64,000 nt of DNA from Apophysomyces variabilis. Taxonomy: Eukaryota; Mucoromycota; Mucoromycetes; Mucorales; Mucoraceae. Within the stretch, counting starts at the first letter, position 1. Each line of letters starts with the position of its first letter. Location: contig MZZL01000134.1 in the NCBI GenBank assembly GCA_002749535.1, positions 1 through 64,000 on the forward strand, written 5' to 3'. This document shows, piece by piece, positions 34,533 through 46,578 of the stretch. The position numbers were made by a program, and so were the translations under genes. A model generated the notes under the pieces. It was not told the origin of the DNA and did no database searches. It saw nothing but the letters and a program-made list of their open reading frames with translations.

Positions 34533-35898
34533 ATGCCGATCCGGTCGAATGCCACCTTGGCCAGTGTTCAGGTAAAGTCATGCAGCCATTGCATGTTTCG
34601 ACTTGTGTTTACTGAAGACACGATGGCTAGATCCCGGTGGTCTCTAAATATTTAAAGGATACATTTGGTCGACAGCATAATTATCTTCGTCTATCATTGA
34701 CAGAGCGTTGTAACCTGCGATGTGAGTCACAATAACGCACATGCTCCTCCAGCCGGGCGTTGACGGAGAGTTTTCACAAATTTAGGCACTTACTGTATGC
34801 CCGAAGAAGGGGTGGATTTAACGCCTAAAGAACAGTTACTGACCACAGAAGAAATTTTGCATCTTGCTCAACTTTTTGTTGACCAAGGTGTCACTAAAAT
34901 TCGTTTAACGGGGGGCGAGCCTACTGTACGCCCTGATATTGTCGAAATTGTTCAGGGTTTGGGAAGACTGAAAAACCGCGGACTTCAGAGCATTGGTATG
35001 ACCACCAATGGCGTCGCATTGAAACGCAAGTTACCCAAATTAAAAGAAGCTGGACTCGATTCTTTAAATATCAGTTTGGATACCTTGGATCGCCATATGT
35101 TCGAGATCATGACTCGTCGCCGAGGTAAACAATCTTGCCTTTTATTTTTTCCTGGATTTCACTGATATCATATGGTTTGTTAGGATTTGAAAGAGTGCTA
35201 GAAGCTATTGACGAAGCAGTAAACATTGGTATTCCGAACGTAAAAATCAATTGCGTCGTCTTACGAGGATCAAATGATAACCAAATACTCCATTTTGCGG
35301 CTTACACCAAAGATCATCCTGTGAACGTGCGTTTTATTGAATATATGCCATTTGACGGTAAAAAGAATATAGCTCACTTTCTGTGTATTTATATGAAATA
35401 TCACCCACTATTCTGTCCGAAAGGCAATCGATGGAACAAGGACAAGTTAGTGCCCTATAAGGAGTTAATTCGTCGTATCGAATCGATATACGGTAGCCTG
35501 ATCAAACTAAAAGATGATCCGAACGATACAACCAAGGTTAGAAACCGATAGCTTTGCTTGACAGTGCCGATTCAACCTAAAAATTGCTTTTGTCTTTGCT
35601 GTTTTGACAGGCTTATCAAATTCCTGGTTACTGTGGCAAACTGGGCTTTATCACCTCGATGACTGATCATTTCTGCGGAACATGCAATCGGTTACGGATC
35701 ACAGCTGATGGAAATATTAAAGTTTGCTTATTTGGCAATGCTGAGGTGTCCTTGCGAGATTTGATGCGCAAGGGATGTTCTGATGATGAACTACTTGAAG
35801 TTATTGGTGCGGCTGTCCAAAGAAAGAAGAAACAGCATGCAGGCGTGCTTCAGCTTGCCGCGCGGAAGAATCGACCCATGATTCTTATCGGAGGTTAA
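34533..35898 (+). CDS. GTP 3',8-cyclase (MoaA/MOCS1A), molybdenum cofactor step 1
   Basis: Radical-SAM enzyme that, with MoaC, converts GTP to cyclic pyranopterin monophosphate in molybdenum cofactor synthesis; it acts in mitochondria in eukaryotes. Six exons: 34533-34571, 34631-34721, 34786-35124, 35184-35357, 35424-35536 and 35611-35898, totalling 347 residues. The radical-SAM cluster motif C-x3-C-x2-C appears as RCNLRCTYC across the second intron (about residues 40-47), followed by [13 protein letters not shown] and LNISLDTLD. The C-terminal cluster block is [20 protein letters not shown]. The protein ends in ILIGG, and the C-terminal double glycine is required for function in this family. 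The first exon is short and less certain; no long targeting peptide was resolved. MoaC follows on the same strand. Confidence 0.92.
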
Positions 35899-36538
35899 CC
35901 ACTCATCTTTTCACCCCTTTTATATGCCACTTTCACAAGCCAAATTATGAATTCGTTTTACCATTTCTCTTTAATACCAAACTTAATGCGATCTTTTTGG
36001 GAAAGCCTTGATTTACCAAACTTTGAACTGATAGAGATTCATCCTAGAACAAATTAATGACAAGGTTTGAATTAGAATAAATATTTGTATCTCCTTAACT
36101 TTGGCATGCAAAAGAAGCGTATGTGTGGTCGAATACAATTGTCTACAAAGTGACAAAAGCAAATAGAATCGTACAGTACCACATTGCTAACACAAATTCA
36201 AGCTGGTCAGGTAAAAGTCCTATATTAAACCCCTTTGTTATTCTCTCGGAAAATACACAGTTATTCTAACTTTCCTGTCACCGAAAGATTGAAAATTTTG
36301 CCGTTCAGCAGGACCACGTTGGACTATGACTCACCATCGCGCGGAGAGCGAATACGAGTAAATGCATACTCTCACTTAAGAATTCCCTCTGAGAAAAGAG
36401 GAAACGAGCAACGCGTGACTGTACAGTACTTGCTTCATAATGGGTCGCTTTCTTTTCAGGGCAGGACGTCTGTATCTCGACGTAAAAAAAAGAAAAAGAA
36501 ATGCTATATGCTGGACAAGAGCACGCCCGATGAACTAA
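35899..36538. other. Spacer between MoaA and MoaC coding regions
   Basis: 640 bases. It contains an open frame at 36235-36573 and a short ATG frame at 36440 (GRFLFRAGRLYLD) that ends at a GTAAAA donor-like site. The latter could be an upstream, mitochondrial-targeting exon for MoaC, but the frame did not join cleanly to the ORF at 36539, so I leave it unassigned. Polyadenylation of MoaA and the promoter of MoaC may also lie here, unless the two are one transcript. Confidence 0.45.
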
Positions 36539-37147
36539 ATGGTTCCTTCTGTAGATCTAAAATTGCACACTAGCTTTTCTCAACGACAACTTATTGTTCC
36601 GTGCGGCCGATTAGGGTCGTGTCGCGTTTATTCATCCGTTCCACGCGATGACGGTCCAAAGCATCTGACACATACTGACCCAGAGACTGGAGAGGCCCGT
36701 ATGGTCTCTGTAAGTCAAAAACAAGATACACGTCGGGAAGCACGAGCCGTTGGTCGCATTACTATCCCCTGTGAAGCCTACGATTTGCTTAAGAAGAATG
36801 AGATGCAAACTTCCAAAGGCAATGTCCTTGCCGTAGCTCAGATTGCCGGTATCCAAGCGGCCAAAGAAACCAGTCGATTGATCCCCCTGTGCCATCCTAT
36901 CCTGCTCGGCTCAATCAATGTTCACCTTTCATTGAATGATAAGCGACGAAGCGTCGAGTGCGAATCGGTCGTCGAAACTACGGGTAAGACGGGGGTAGAA
37001 ATGGAAGCTCTGACGGCAACCAGTGTTGCCCTCCTTACTGTGTACGATATGTGCAAGGCAGCAAGTAAGAAGATGACCATAGAAGACATACATCTTGTTC
37101 AGAAAACAGGCGGCAAGAGCGGTGATTGGCAATGGCAAAAAGAGTAA
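36539..37147 (+). CDS. Cyclic pyranopterin monophosphate synthase (MoaC/MOCS1B)
   Basis: Second enzyme of molybdenum cofactor synthesis: rearranges the MoaA product to cyclic pyranopterin monophosphate. Intronless 202-residue frame. Residues about 10-35 (SFSQRQLIVPCGRLGSCRVY) are Arg/Ser-rich without acids, as in a mitochondrial presequence. The enzyme domain follows: MVSVSQKQDTRREARAVGRI, KGNVLAVAQIAGIQAAKETS, the active-site region LIPLCHPILLGS, and VETTGKTGVEMEALTATS with the DMCKAASK motif. It ends GGKSGDWQW. In most filamentous ascomycetes the two activities are fused in one protein; here they are separate reading frames in the order MoaA-MoaC. Convergent with eS25, which ends 153 bases away. 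Confidence 0.93.
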   Translation: MVPSVDLKLHTSFSQRQLIVPCGRLGSCRVYSSVPRDDGPKHLTHTDPETGEARMVSVSQKQDTRREARAVGRITIPCEAYDLLKKNEMQTSKGNVLAVAQIAGIQAAKETSRLIPLCHPILLGSINVHLSLNDKRRSVECESVVETTGKTGVEMEALTATSVALLTVYDMCKAASKKMTIEDIHLVQKTGGKSGDWQWQKE

Positions 37148-37299
37148 GCTCTGTTCTTTTTTGCCTCCAGATAGTGTGTCTCCTTTCTTCCGTAGAGCTG
37201 TACAAATGAAAGCATTTCCAATCTCCAAAAGACATATTATTTTTATTAATTGTCCTTTTGTAAGATTATTGTTGTTTTATTAAAAAAAGGTGGTTGGAT

Positions 37300-38210
37300 T
37301 TACTCCTCGTCGGATTCAGCACCCTTCTTCTCATCACCAGTAGCACGGGCTAAAAAGAAAAAAAAAATACTATTAGCGTCTTATTCCGCTTGCAGTAGAC
37401 TACGGAAACTTACTGTAGATAACCTGGCTGGCGTGGCGAGAGATGGGCTTGATCAAACCCTGGGCCTCGAGCTCGCGGATGGCGACACGGGCAAGGGAAC
37501 CGTTCAAACGAAGACGGTCAACCAAAACAGACTGAGAGATGAGCTTGTAGGTGGGGACTTCCTTGAAGAGACGCTCATAGGTGGGCTTGTCGAGAACAAC
37601 CATGTTGTTGGCCTTGTCCTTGACCTTCTTGGCAGACCACTTCTATAAACGTGCCAACAAAGATTTACCCTGTTAGCCCGGTGTCCGTTTCTTTATCACA
37701 ACCATGTCCTCAAAAAACACTTGCCTTCTTAGCCTTCTTTCCTCCGGAGGAAGAGCTTGGCTTGGCAGCAACGTCCTTCTTAGCCTAAATATAAGAAAAA
37801 TAGCAGTGTGAGTTGAAGCAATTCTCAGTAGGTACGCGAAAGGAGAACCGAAAGGAGAACCGGAAGGAGACAGGAAAAGATAGAACATAGAATAAGAGAT
37901 TCATCGGTAGTTTGTTCTTTTTGTTGCCTTCTCCTCATCAAACGTATCTATGACATGAGTTGACGTTTTGCAAGCACGATTTGGCTGAATGGCGTATAGC
38001 ATGCGCAATGGTGTTTTGTTTTCATAGATGCAAGTGGGTAAGCGCCCACAAGGCATTATACCATGCGTCCTTTTCTCCACACGAAAGCTATTGACCGACT
38101 GTTCTGGATTGATACTTGGGTGTAGATCTGATTGATGCATCGCTTCCATCCGTTCCATTTTCTCCCTCGCTCTCCTTCCCGTTGTATGGATGTGCGAGAA
38201 AACTCACCAT
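37300..38210 (-). CDS. RPS25: Ribosomal protein eS25
   Basis: Small-subunit ribosomal protein eS25. Four exons on the minus strand: 38208-38210 (only the ATG), 37725-37784, 37414-37642 and 37300-37349, giving 113 residues. The basic N-terminus (AKKDVAAKPSSSSGGKKAKK) and the winged-helix body (KVKDKANNMVVLDKPTYERL, EVPTYKLISQSVLVDRL, GSLARVAIRELEAQGLIKP) are typical. The first intron begins immediately after the start codon (ATG|GTGAGT) and is about 420 bases. The second intron uses a GC donor (AAG|GCAAGT), an uncommon GC-AG intron. The C-terminus is GDEKKGAESDEE. Splice sums are in frame. Confidence 0.95.
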
Positions 38211-38843
38211 GATGAATAGAGAGAGAGCAAGACCTTTCCCCTGCCTTCTGCCTTCCTATAACCATCGCACACCCGGACAAGGGCGGAGACTTAATCTTTC
38301 CGCTGTCACCGCTGTTTAGTCCGCTTCCGGACCGGATTGAACCGTTCGTTCTCTCTGAGAATGGCACACTTGAAACGGCATTGCACAAGCATAGGTCATC
38401 GTTCATAAATTGGTAAACGCTATTTGTGACCAGTTCTTATATTATGGAAGCCCGTTATATACCGGTGTGAACACTGTTCTTTTAAAAACCTAAGTAAAGA
38501 ATGACGCAAAAGCATGAAATAATATCTAAATCATGCAAACAATCTCTTTGACGAATATATCATCTTTTTACGGGCAGTTTATAGACAAACATAGGGAGGC
38601 CCATTGTTTTTGCCTTGTCATTCTAGCTGGTGGTGCAAATCATGGATACAAAAAAGAGCTTTTGTTTCATTAAGCGTTCTCAAGTGAAGCAGAAGAAAAA
38701 ACAACAGGGCTGTTGTAGACTCCTCTCTTATCCATAAACCCCCATCAACGAGCAAGCAATAGAAAAGATCATCTCGTAACAACATCAGAAAACAATGGCT
38801 GCAGGTGGTAAAAGAAAAATGATTGTTTCTTCTTTCTTTTTCC
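38211..38843. other. Spacer between eS25 start and uS19 end
   Basis: Both flanking genes are on the minus strand. The region holds the eS25 promoter and the uS19 3' flank. Open frames at 38056-38406 and 38618-38884 (minus) resemble nothing known. Confidence 0.45.
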
Positions 38844-39589
<746 letters not shown>

Positions 39590-40008
39590 AACGGAAGAAG
39601 GGAGTTGGACGGACTGTCTGCGGAGGGAAGTTTTGTCCGGTGGGCAAATTGGGGGCGGTGGGTTAAGGGGGGCCCCGCGACAGAGGGTAGCACTCCCCCA
39701 TTTTAGCGGAAAGAAAAAACTCTGGTATGTCTCTTCCTAACACTTTTCCACTGGCGAACTTGCAAGCAAAAGCTCATGCTCTGTTTTATCTTGCGTTTTT
39801 CTAATCATAGAAACATCTTGCCATTAAACATATCCATGCTTACTCTATGTGCTGGTTCGTGCTGTGTGAGAATCGTTTGCTCCAATAGGCTATTTTGCAA
39901 ATCCAAAAACGGAGGCTTATCTTTCACGCTCCGTTAAAAAAATTGTCTCGTTGTTTTGGACTGCCTGATCGATTTGTCCCAAGTCCCCTATTTTCTTTTG
40001 AAGCGAAC
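39590..40008. promoter_or_regulatory. Bidirectional promoter, uS19 / eIF3i
   Basis: Only 419 bases separate the divergent start codons of two translation genes. A G-rich element (GTTAAGGGGGGCCCCG) lies at about 39661-39676. A shared promoter is likely but inferred. Confidence 0.55.
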
Positions 40009-41161
40009 ATGAGACCCATTTTGCTGCAAGGACATACCCGTTCACTTACGCAGATCAAGTATAACAGAGAAGGTGATCTTCTCTTCTCCGTCTCTAAAGA
40101 TAAGGTCGCCAACGTTTGGTACTCCCATAACGGCGAACGACTGGGAACCTACAATGGACATCTCGGTAGTGTCTGGACAGTCGATGTCAACTGTAAGTTC
40201 CGTCTGATGCCCTAATGATTAGTGTACTTTGCTTTATGATTGACGCTTTCTTTTCTTCTGTCATGATTAGCTACCTCGACCCTCGCAGTGACAGGCTCTG
40301 CCGACAACACAGCCAAACTCTGGGAAGTCAGGACAGGTCGTTGTCTCAAGACTTGGGAATTCAAGACAGCGGTGAAGCGTGTTGAATTCAGTGAGGACGA
40401 CACTATGGTTTTGTGCGTTACCGAAGAACGTATGGGTTTTGTTGGCACCATCACCGTCCTTCCCGTCAACCTCGATATCAACGGTCCTCAGTCCGATACT
40501 CCTATTGTTACCATTAGAAACGAAGGTGGTCCCAAGGCCGTGGTGGCTGGTTGGGGATATCTCAACAATTACATCATTAGTGGACACATGGATGGTTCGA
40601 TTTGCCAGTGGGACTGGAAAGCAAACAAAAAGCTCAATTCCATCAAAGCACACTCGGACCTTATTACCGATATTCAATTCAGTCCCGACCGTACCTACTT
40701 CATCACATCCGGCAAAGATAAGATTGCACAGATCTTCGACGCCGATACGCTTGAACGCAAGAAGCAGTACACTACCGACACTCCACTTAATTCGGCATCT
40801 TTGACTCCTAAATATCAAGAATTCGTCATCCTTGGTGGTGGTCAAGATGCTATGAATGTGACAACCACTTCTGCAAGGGCTGGTAAATTCGAAAGTCGAT
40901 TCTATCACAAGATCTTAGAAGAAGAGGTTGGACGAGTGAGAGGACATTTCGGTCCTATCAACACAATTGCTGTGCATCCCGATGGCAAGAGGTAAGAAAC
41001 GGTAGAAAATGTGGCTGAAGATATGGAGATATGGGGAAAATGGCTTATTCTGTGATTTTTCTTTTCTGTGTTTATTTAGTTATTCAAGCGGTGGTGAAGA
41101 TGGTTATGTCCGTGTCCATCACTTTGACCCTGATTACTTCAAGTTCAAGATTGATGCATAA
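40009..41161 (+). CDS. Translation initiation factor eIF3 subunit i (WD40)
   Basis: WD40 beta-propeller subunit of eIF3 (yeast Tif34), which helps recruit mRNA and the scanning complex to the 40S ribosome. Three exons, 40009-40192, 40271-40991 and 41080-41161, give 328 residues, matching the family. The start [19 protein letters not shown] is characteristic. WD units include [53 protein letters not shown], and [19 protein letters not shown]; the block [19 protein letters not shown] and the C-terminal [19 protein letters not shown] are typical of eIF3i. High confidence. Confidence 0.97.
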
Positions 41162-43880
41162 ATCTAAAACAACAACTATAAACAAAAAAGTCATTAAAAA
41201 AGGATTCCACACGCCAATGGATCACGATACTTTGCAGCCTCATTGTTGAGTTTTCCTCGCCAAAATCGTAATGGAAAAAGTAATTGTGGACAATGGTCAT
41301 GACGCTCTTGCCGTATAATCAAATTGATAACGGATCATACTGTAATTTTTGTTTTGAATACATGGATAAATCATGCGGGTTTCGCAAAAACCAGATGCTA
41401 AGTGATGATATGTAAGGTGATCGACAGGTTAGAATGAATTTTTTTATGAATGCGGAGGACAGTCTCATCAGCACGCTGTGATGACACTGGCGATGCAATG
41501 TGGTTCAGGATCGTATACAAAGTACTATACCCTTTGTTCCTGGAATGCACTTAAATCATCAAACGATGAAACGACGTCAGCAACTCTGCTCATTGAACGA
41601 AATTTGTCAATCACCCTTTCGGCACACACCATACCCAACGAATGGGCTGTTTAACAACTCTTTAACGGTCTAGACGCCAATGGCGCGGAACTAGAGATAA
41701 GGTTAGTATTGTTGTAAGATCTATCATAGATCACTTACGAGAAAAAAAATATTTTTGTAACAAACTGCTGACTGAAGGTGTTGAATCATGTTAATCATAC
41801 AAGCTTTTTGGTAGTGGATAGCTGACGGATACCCATAGATTAACCTTTACTTTTCTATAAAACTATCGATACTTACTGTAAGTTGAGGAACTGATAGACC
41901 ATTCTGGACATGGTCGCTGCTGAAGCCTCTCCGGCAAACAGACTGATCTTGACTTTCCATACGTATTGTAATAGCAGAGAGGCGAATCGTCATCTTCTTC
42001 ATAATCGATATCCAACATGGTAAAGTGTTGTAAAAGAAATGAGAAAAAGACGTATGGAAAAATCGAACGTACTTTTTCTTTTATATTATATCTTTTTCAT
42101 TCTTGGATGTGAAAGAAAGAAATTCTTATCCAGTTTGACCAATAGTTGGTTAGAGCTTTTCACTTTGATTATTCTCAATCTTTGAGAACTTTTCAGATGG
42201 GTATTACTTGACAAGATTTGATGCAACTGTTACTGACACCGTCATCAAGCATACCAATATTTACTATAAAAAGTTTTTGATAGCGCATGAGACCTATACG
42301 CAATGGTGTTCTGTTTGAGAATAGCTTTCATAAGGAGTTTGGCATAAAGTTGATGATACAACACATGTAACATGTAGGATAATACTTTTTCTTTGTGGCT
42401 ATGCACACTAAATTTGATGAACGTCTTTGTTACTTCTTAAAATCCTACTTGATGCTAAGCTTATAACGATAATAAAGAAAATTTATGCATATTTTCTCAT
42501 AGCTACAATAAGTAAAGCTGCCAAAAAGACGAACAAAATATGATTATTTCTTGTATATGCTATAGTCTAATTACAGATTTGATAAAAAACTTTGCAAAAC
42601 TTGCAGTAATAAGGAACTTCGTAACCAGAAAATGGCAAGTTCAATAAAAGGCACTACGTATACAAATAGTCTCATTACACTACTGGAGAGAAAAGTTGCA
42701 CAAGTCGTATGAAAGTCGCATGTCCTTCAAGATGCGACTTTTTATTACTCGAAGTATGCGACATCTGTACCTCTTATAAGCGACTTATACGATTCATGCG
42801 ACTTATGAAACTTTTTTGTCCCCCCCAGTGTCAACTGATTCATTGCTACTATAATGCATCTTTATTTTATGCATTAGATTCCATATGAACTTGGTGTTAA
42901 TAAAGACGATATCAGGTTATTCATTCTGTTAGCCTAACCATTAATAATAAAGAGCATCCTAGTTACGGTAAGGAAAATTATGAGACTTTGGATAAAATGA
43001 AACAGGTTACCTATAGATTGTTAAATCAATTGATTGAATGATGGTAATACAATGATCTGTGTCGCAGAACGTAACAAAGATATGCCGATAAAGGAGCACG
43101 TTTGATCTTAGAATAGATCCAATAATGGTATGTTTAAATGCTACTAAGGTTCGAAATACATTATAATCTTGCTCAAACCATGCTTGTTAAGGATAGAAGT
43201 CCCTAATCTAACTGCCTTTATGAGAAAAGAATTTTACAGAACTAAGGGAAGAGCCGATCTCAATAAATGTCTGTGCATGCATATGGTTTTTAGCTAAGAA
43301 AATAGGGCGAAAGAAGTTACCTCTGTAAAGAAGGGTATCAATTTCTATCAGAAATCATCTATTATATCACGCATAAAACAGAAAGCTATGAACATAGTAG
43401 AAGAGACCAAAAGTGAAAAACCCAGTGTTTCTGTCCATAATTTTTTCAGTTGTAAACGGATACCTTTAATATGCACTATGGGATGCAACAAGTGAACAAT
43501 AAATATCGTAATGCAGTTTATGAAACAGCCCTTTTAAAACGTAAAAAGATAGAAAATTTTAATCCTATCAATATAACTTCCATCCATAAATGTTACCAAA
43601 CAGTTTCAAGAAATAACATAGCGCAAAAGTAAGTGACATATTCAGTATATTAAACAGCGTAAAGTTTAATAATAAAACCGATTTTTCAGAACTGTATTGC
43701 GTTCAAAAAGGAAGGGTGAGGCTACTAAGAGAATCCTAACCGCTAACACTTTGCAATAACTAAATGAAACATCCAAAAGTAGCGCTTAAAGTCGGCCGGT
43801 TAACGAGTTGTTTACACCTTTTGCTCTGTCCGCTGCCTATTTGCCTTTGTTCTTTTTCGCTTGTTATGTTCTCTTTGTGA
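41162..43880. other. AT-rich gene-free region
   Basis: About 2.7 kb with no supported gene; codon-like frames are absent or short. It contains the MITE-like element listed separately at 42678-42830. The remainder is AT-rich sequence ending at the Tc1-type transposon. Confidence 0.55.
42678..42830. mobile_element. MITE-like short inverted-repeat element
   Basis: About 153 bases with imperfect inverted ends: the left edge CACTACTGGAGAGAAAAGTT pairs with the right edge ...AACTTTTTTGTCCCCCCAGTG. Inside is a perfect 10-base hairpin (AAAGTCGCAT at 42712 and ATGCGACTTT at 42732) plus further copies of TGCGAC/CGACTT. There is no coding capacity and no clear target-site duplication. The CACT ends suggest a non-autonomous DNA transposon; this is inference. 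Confidence 0.45.
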
Positions 43881-43883
43881 TAC

Positions 43884-45440
43884 TGATAATGAGCATAAAA
43901 ATAATTCACGCTGCGTCAGACAACTTTCACGCACAACCAAAAATTTGTTCACGTTCTCCCAATAAATTTTTCACGAAGGACATCTTTTATTATTCACTTC
44001 AGCTAAAGTCCGCGTTGTTCATTGAGACACGGAACAAAAAAGGAGACGGAATGATTGATCCAACCATGGATACCTTGTTGTGTGATGTGCCTCCCACCTT
44101 CAGCGATACGGTCAGGAAGATTTTCTCGCTGATCCAGTGGCTCCCTTCTCACCATCAACTTCAGCTTCGAAAAGAATCCCTCGATGGGATTCAAAAACGG
44201 TAACCAGGGAGGCAGTCGTTGACAGCGATAGCCACGTTGCTGGATCTCCTCATCAATTGCCGAGTTCATATGGATCGGGGCGTTGTCGAACACGAGATTC
44301 CAACCTTGGCAGCCCTCCTGGTCAAGAACATCCATCACCTTGTGCAGATATGCAGTGAATTCTTGCCATTTCGTGACACCCGGAGACACCTTGACTGAGA
44401 GGTGCATAAAGATTGTCCGATTGCGTCCTCGCTCAGTTGGTACGACGATTCGAGCAGGTTGACCTCGCTTGGACCTTGCAAACGTCCTTCTATGATGGAA
44501 TTTGAATCCCGACTCATCGATGAACACGCAGTTTGTGCGGTAGTCGAAATTTGGATCATTGATCCAACGGCTGACTATCTCTTTTCTCTTGATCCTGACC
44601 TGCTCAGAATCACGACGCTCTCGGTATGGTTCAGCCTTCTTCATCGTGATGCTGCATTTCTTTACTTTGTGTTGAGCAAGCGTTGTAATGGACACCTCGA
44701 GTCCGGGAAAAGCACTGCACAGGTCCGGCTTGATCTGTGCTAAAATGGTAGCTGGCTTATCCTCGAGATAAGTGACCAAGAACTCTGTATGTTCCTGACT
44801 AAGTTTTTGTGCTCTCGGAAGCCCTCTCTGATTGGCCTGTGGGGTACGATGATGCTCATCGTGATTCTTCAAGATCTTACTTAGGGAGGACCGAGTCATT
44901 CCTACAATTTTCCATCAGAGACCGTTAATGTATGCATGGATGGTCGGGAACTCTTTTACCTGCTCTTCTTGCAGCTTCTGTGATGGTTAGATTCTCTGTC
45001 AAATAGCTAGTTACTGCAAGAGTTCTCTGTGCCTGAGTATAATGAGTATATGTCTTGCGAGAGGGGCGGTCTTGGTGAGCAACAGGGATAGCAGATGGTT
45101 CCATTACTGTAAGGTTACTCATATTAGGTAATAAGTGTTCGGTAGATATAGGGTAGTAAAGAGTTTGAGCAATAATTGATAAATCACAAATAAAGAGGTA
45201 GCAAAGTTTGTAGCACGCACTGTACCTTGAGGTATTTATAGTTTTTATTCATATAATATCAAGCCCCAAGAACGCGATGGTTGAAATGCATAAAAATTAA
45301 CACGTCTATCGGAAACGTCTACCGTGTTTAGCTTGATTGATACTCAGCGTGAATAATAAAGATGTCCTTCGTGAACAATTTTTTGGTTGCGCGTGAAAGT
45401 TGTCTGACGCGGTGTGAATTATTTTGTGCTCATTGTGAAA
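43884..45440 (-). mobile_element. Tc1/mariner-type DNA transposon with long TIRs, apparently intact
   Basis: The element is bounded by terminal inverted repeats of roughly 95-110 bases (left about 43884-43997, right about 45348-45440). They share blocks such as CGTCAGACAACTTTCACG and TTCACGAAGGACATCTTT. Each TIR carries TTCAC(G) motifs at 21-23-base spacing, and the left TIR has one extra 22-base unit. It encodes one transposase with an open frame after removal of a single intron. The outermost bases are less well conserved, so the exact ends and the TA target duplication are not fixed. Confidence 0.8.
44003..45122 (-). CDS. DD34E transposase (Tc1/mariner-IS630 type)
   Basis: Transposase of the element above. 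Two exons, 44960-45122 and 44003-44901, are joined across a 58-base GT-AG intron and give 353 residues. The N-terminal part is a helix-turn-helix (YTQAQRTLAVTSYL, LTITEAARRAGMTRSSLSKI). The catalytic core reads NCVFIDESGFKFHHRR (first Asp), NLVFDNAPIH (second Asp) and FLNPIEGFFSKLK (Glu). There are 34 residues between the second Asp and the Glu, hence DD34E. No stop or frameshift was seen, so it may be active. The C-terminal coding end overlaps the inner edge of the left TIR closely. Confidence 0.9.
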
Positions 45441-45443
45441 TTA

Positions 45444-46578
45444 CTCTGTGACTTCTTGAATTAGCAACCAAAAATCCAGTACTGTTCCTTTTCTTTTCTC
45501 TTCTCTCTATCTCTCTATAAGTATACTGTATTTTCGAGTAATTTTTGCGCGCAAAAAGGTTTTGCCGGTATTACACAACCAGTTTCTTGCAAGCTGGTTC
45601 GACCGTCGTACTCTTTAGTTGATGTATATAGAAGTCTTTAGTTACGAGAAAAGAGTACGTCCAGCAATGAAATAGAGGAATAGATTTGTTAGAGATATTG
45701 TCTGACGCTTTCCAAGAAGGCCAAAGGGTCCTGTTGTTGTCAGTAGCAATTTGGTAGGTGGGTGCAATCTTGATATGTGGGTCAAGAGAGCTGAGCTGCA
45801 ATAAGTGGGTAGAAGATATTACGAAGGACAGTTAAATAGGCATTGTGTAAAAACTTCAGCAGTAATGAGAAGGGTCAAGTGCTTTGCAAGGTGCAGCGAG
45901 TAGTTCAATATATTGTCTAATTGACCTCCATCCGTTTTATATACGATAAAAATGCTCAATGATAGGATCATTATATGGAGAACCTTGCTTTGTTCCTGTA
46001 GACATGAACCTTTAGTGAACACTGTCAATTTATCTCTGTTTGTTACATATTCTATTGCCAACAGAAATAACCATTTCTATGCTAACTTTGTCCTTCGCTC
46101 TGTATTTTTTCAACGTAAGATCAAGGTCCATAAGCTATGTTATACGAGGCAGGTACTTAGGCTTCAAACATTCATTCTGCTCTTTTTTTCCCTATCTGAA
46201 ATTGTTGCCCACAAACGCTACTGGCTTATTTGCGTTCTTATGTCTCCAGATCGTTTTTCGCGTTTTAGATCATTTATCTTACATGGTGCATCTTTATTTC
46301 CCAACACCATATCATATCAGTCACTTAGGTACACCTCTTGAATATCTTGCATTAAAACGAAGACTTCATTTTTAGCAATATCTTACATTAACGTAAGCAT
46401 ATGTTTAAAATGGCCACAAATTCATTTACTGCAGCCGCACGCTGCTGTAACGGAAGGAGCGAAGCGAGTGCAGAAGGACTAGTAGTACATTTACTGTGTT
46501 TTTCCTATATGTCTGCGTGTTTCTAACTTTTTTATTTGCGGACTGGGATTCAAGTTTTTGCGGAATCCAAAGAATACT
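45444..46578. other. AT-rich spacer between transposons
   Basis: No supported gene. Plus-strand open frames at 45952-46341 and 46040-46375 overlap in different frames and look like chance. A short GC-richer patch at about 46434-46483 (CTGCAGCCGCACGCTGCTG, GGAGCGAAGCGAG) resembles a transposon end, but no partner was found. Confidence 0.45.

Noticed and set aside
40267..40908. 213-codon minus-strand frame
   Set aside because: It is the antisense of eIF3i exon 2.
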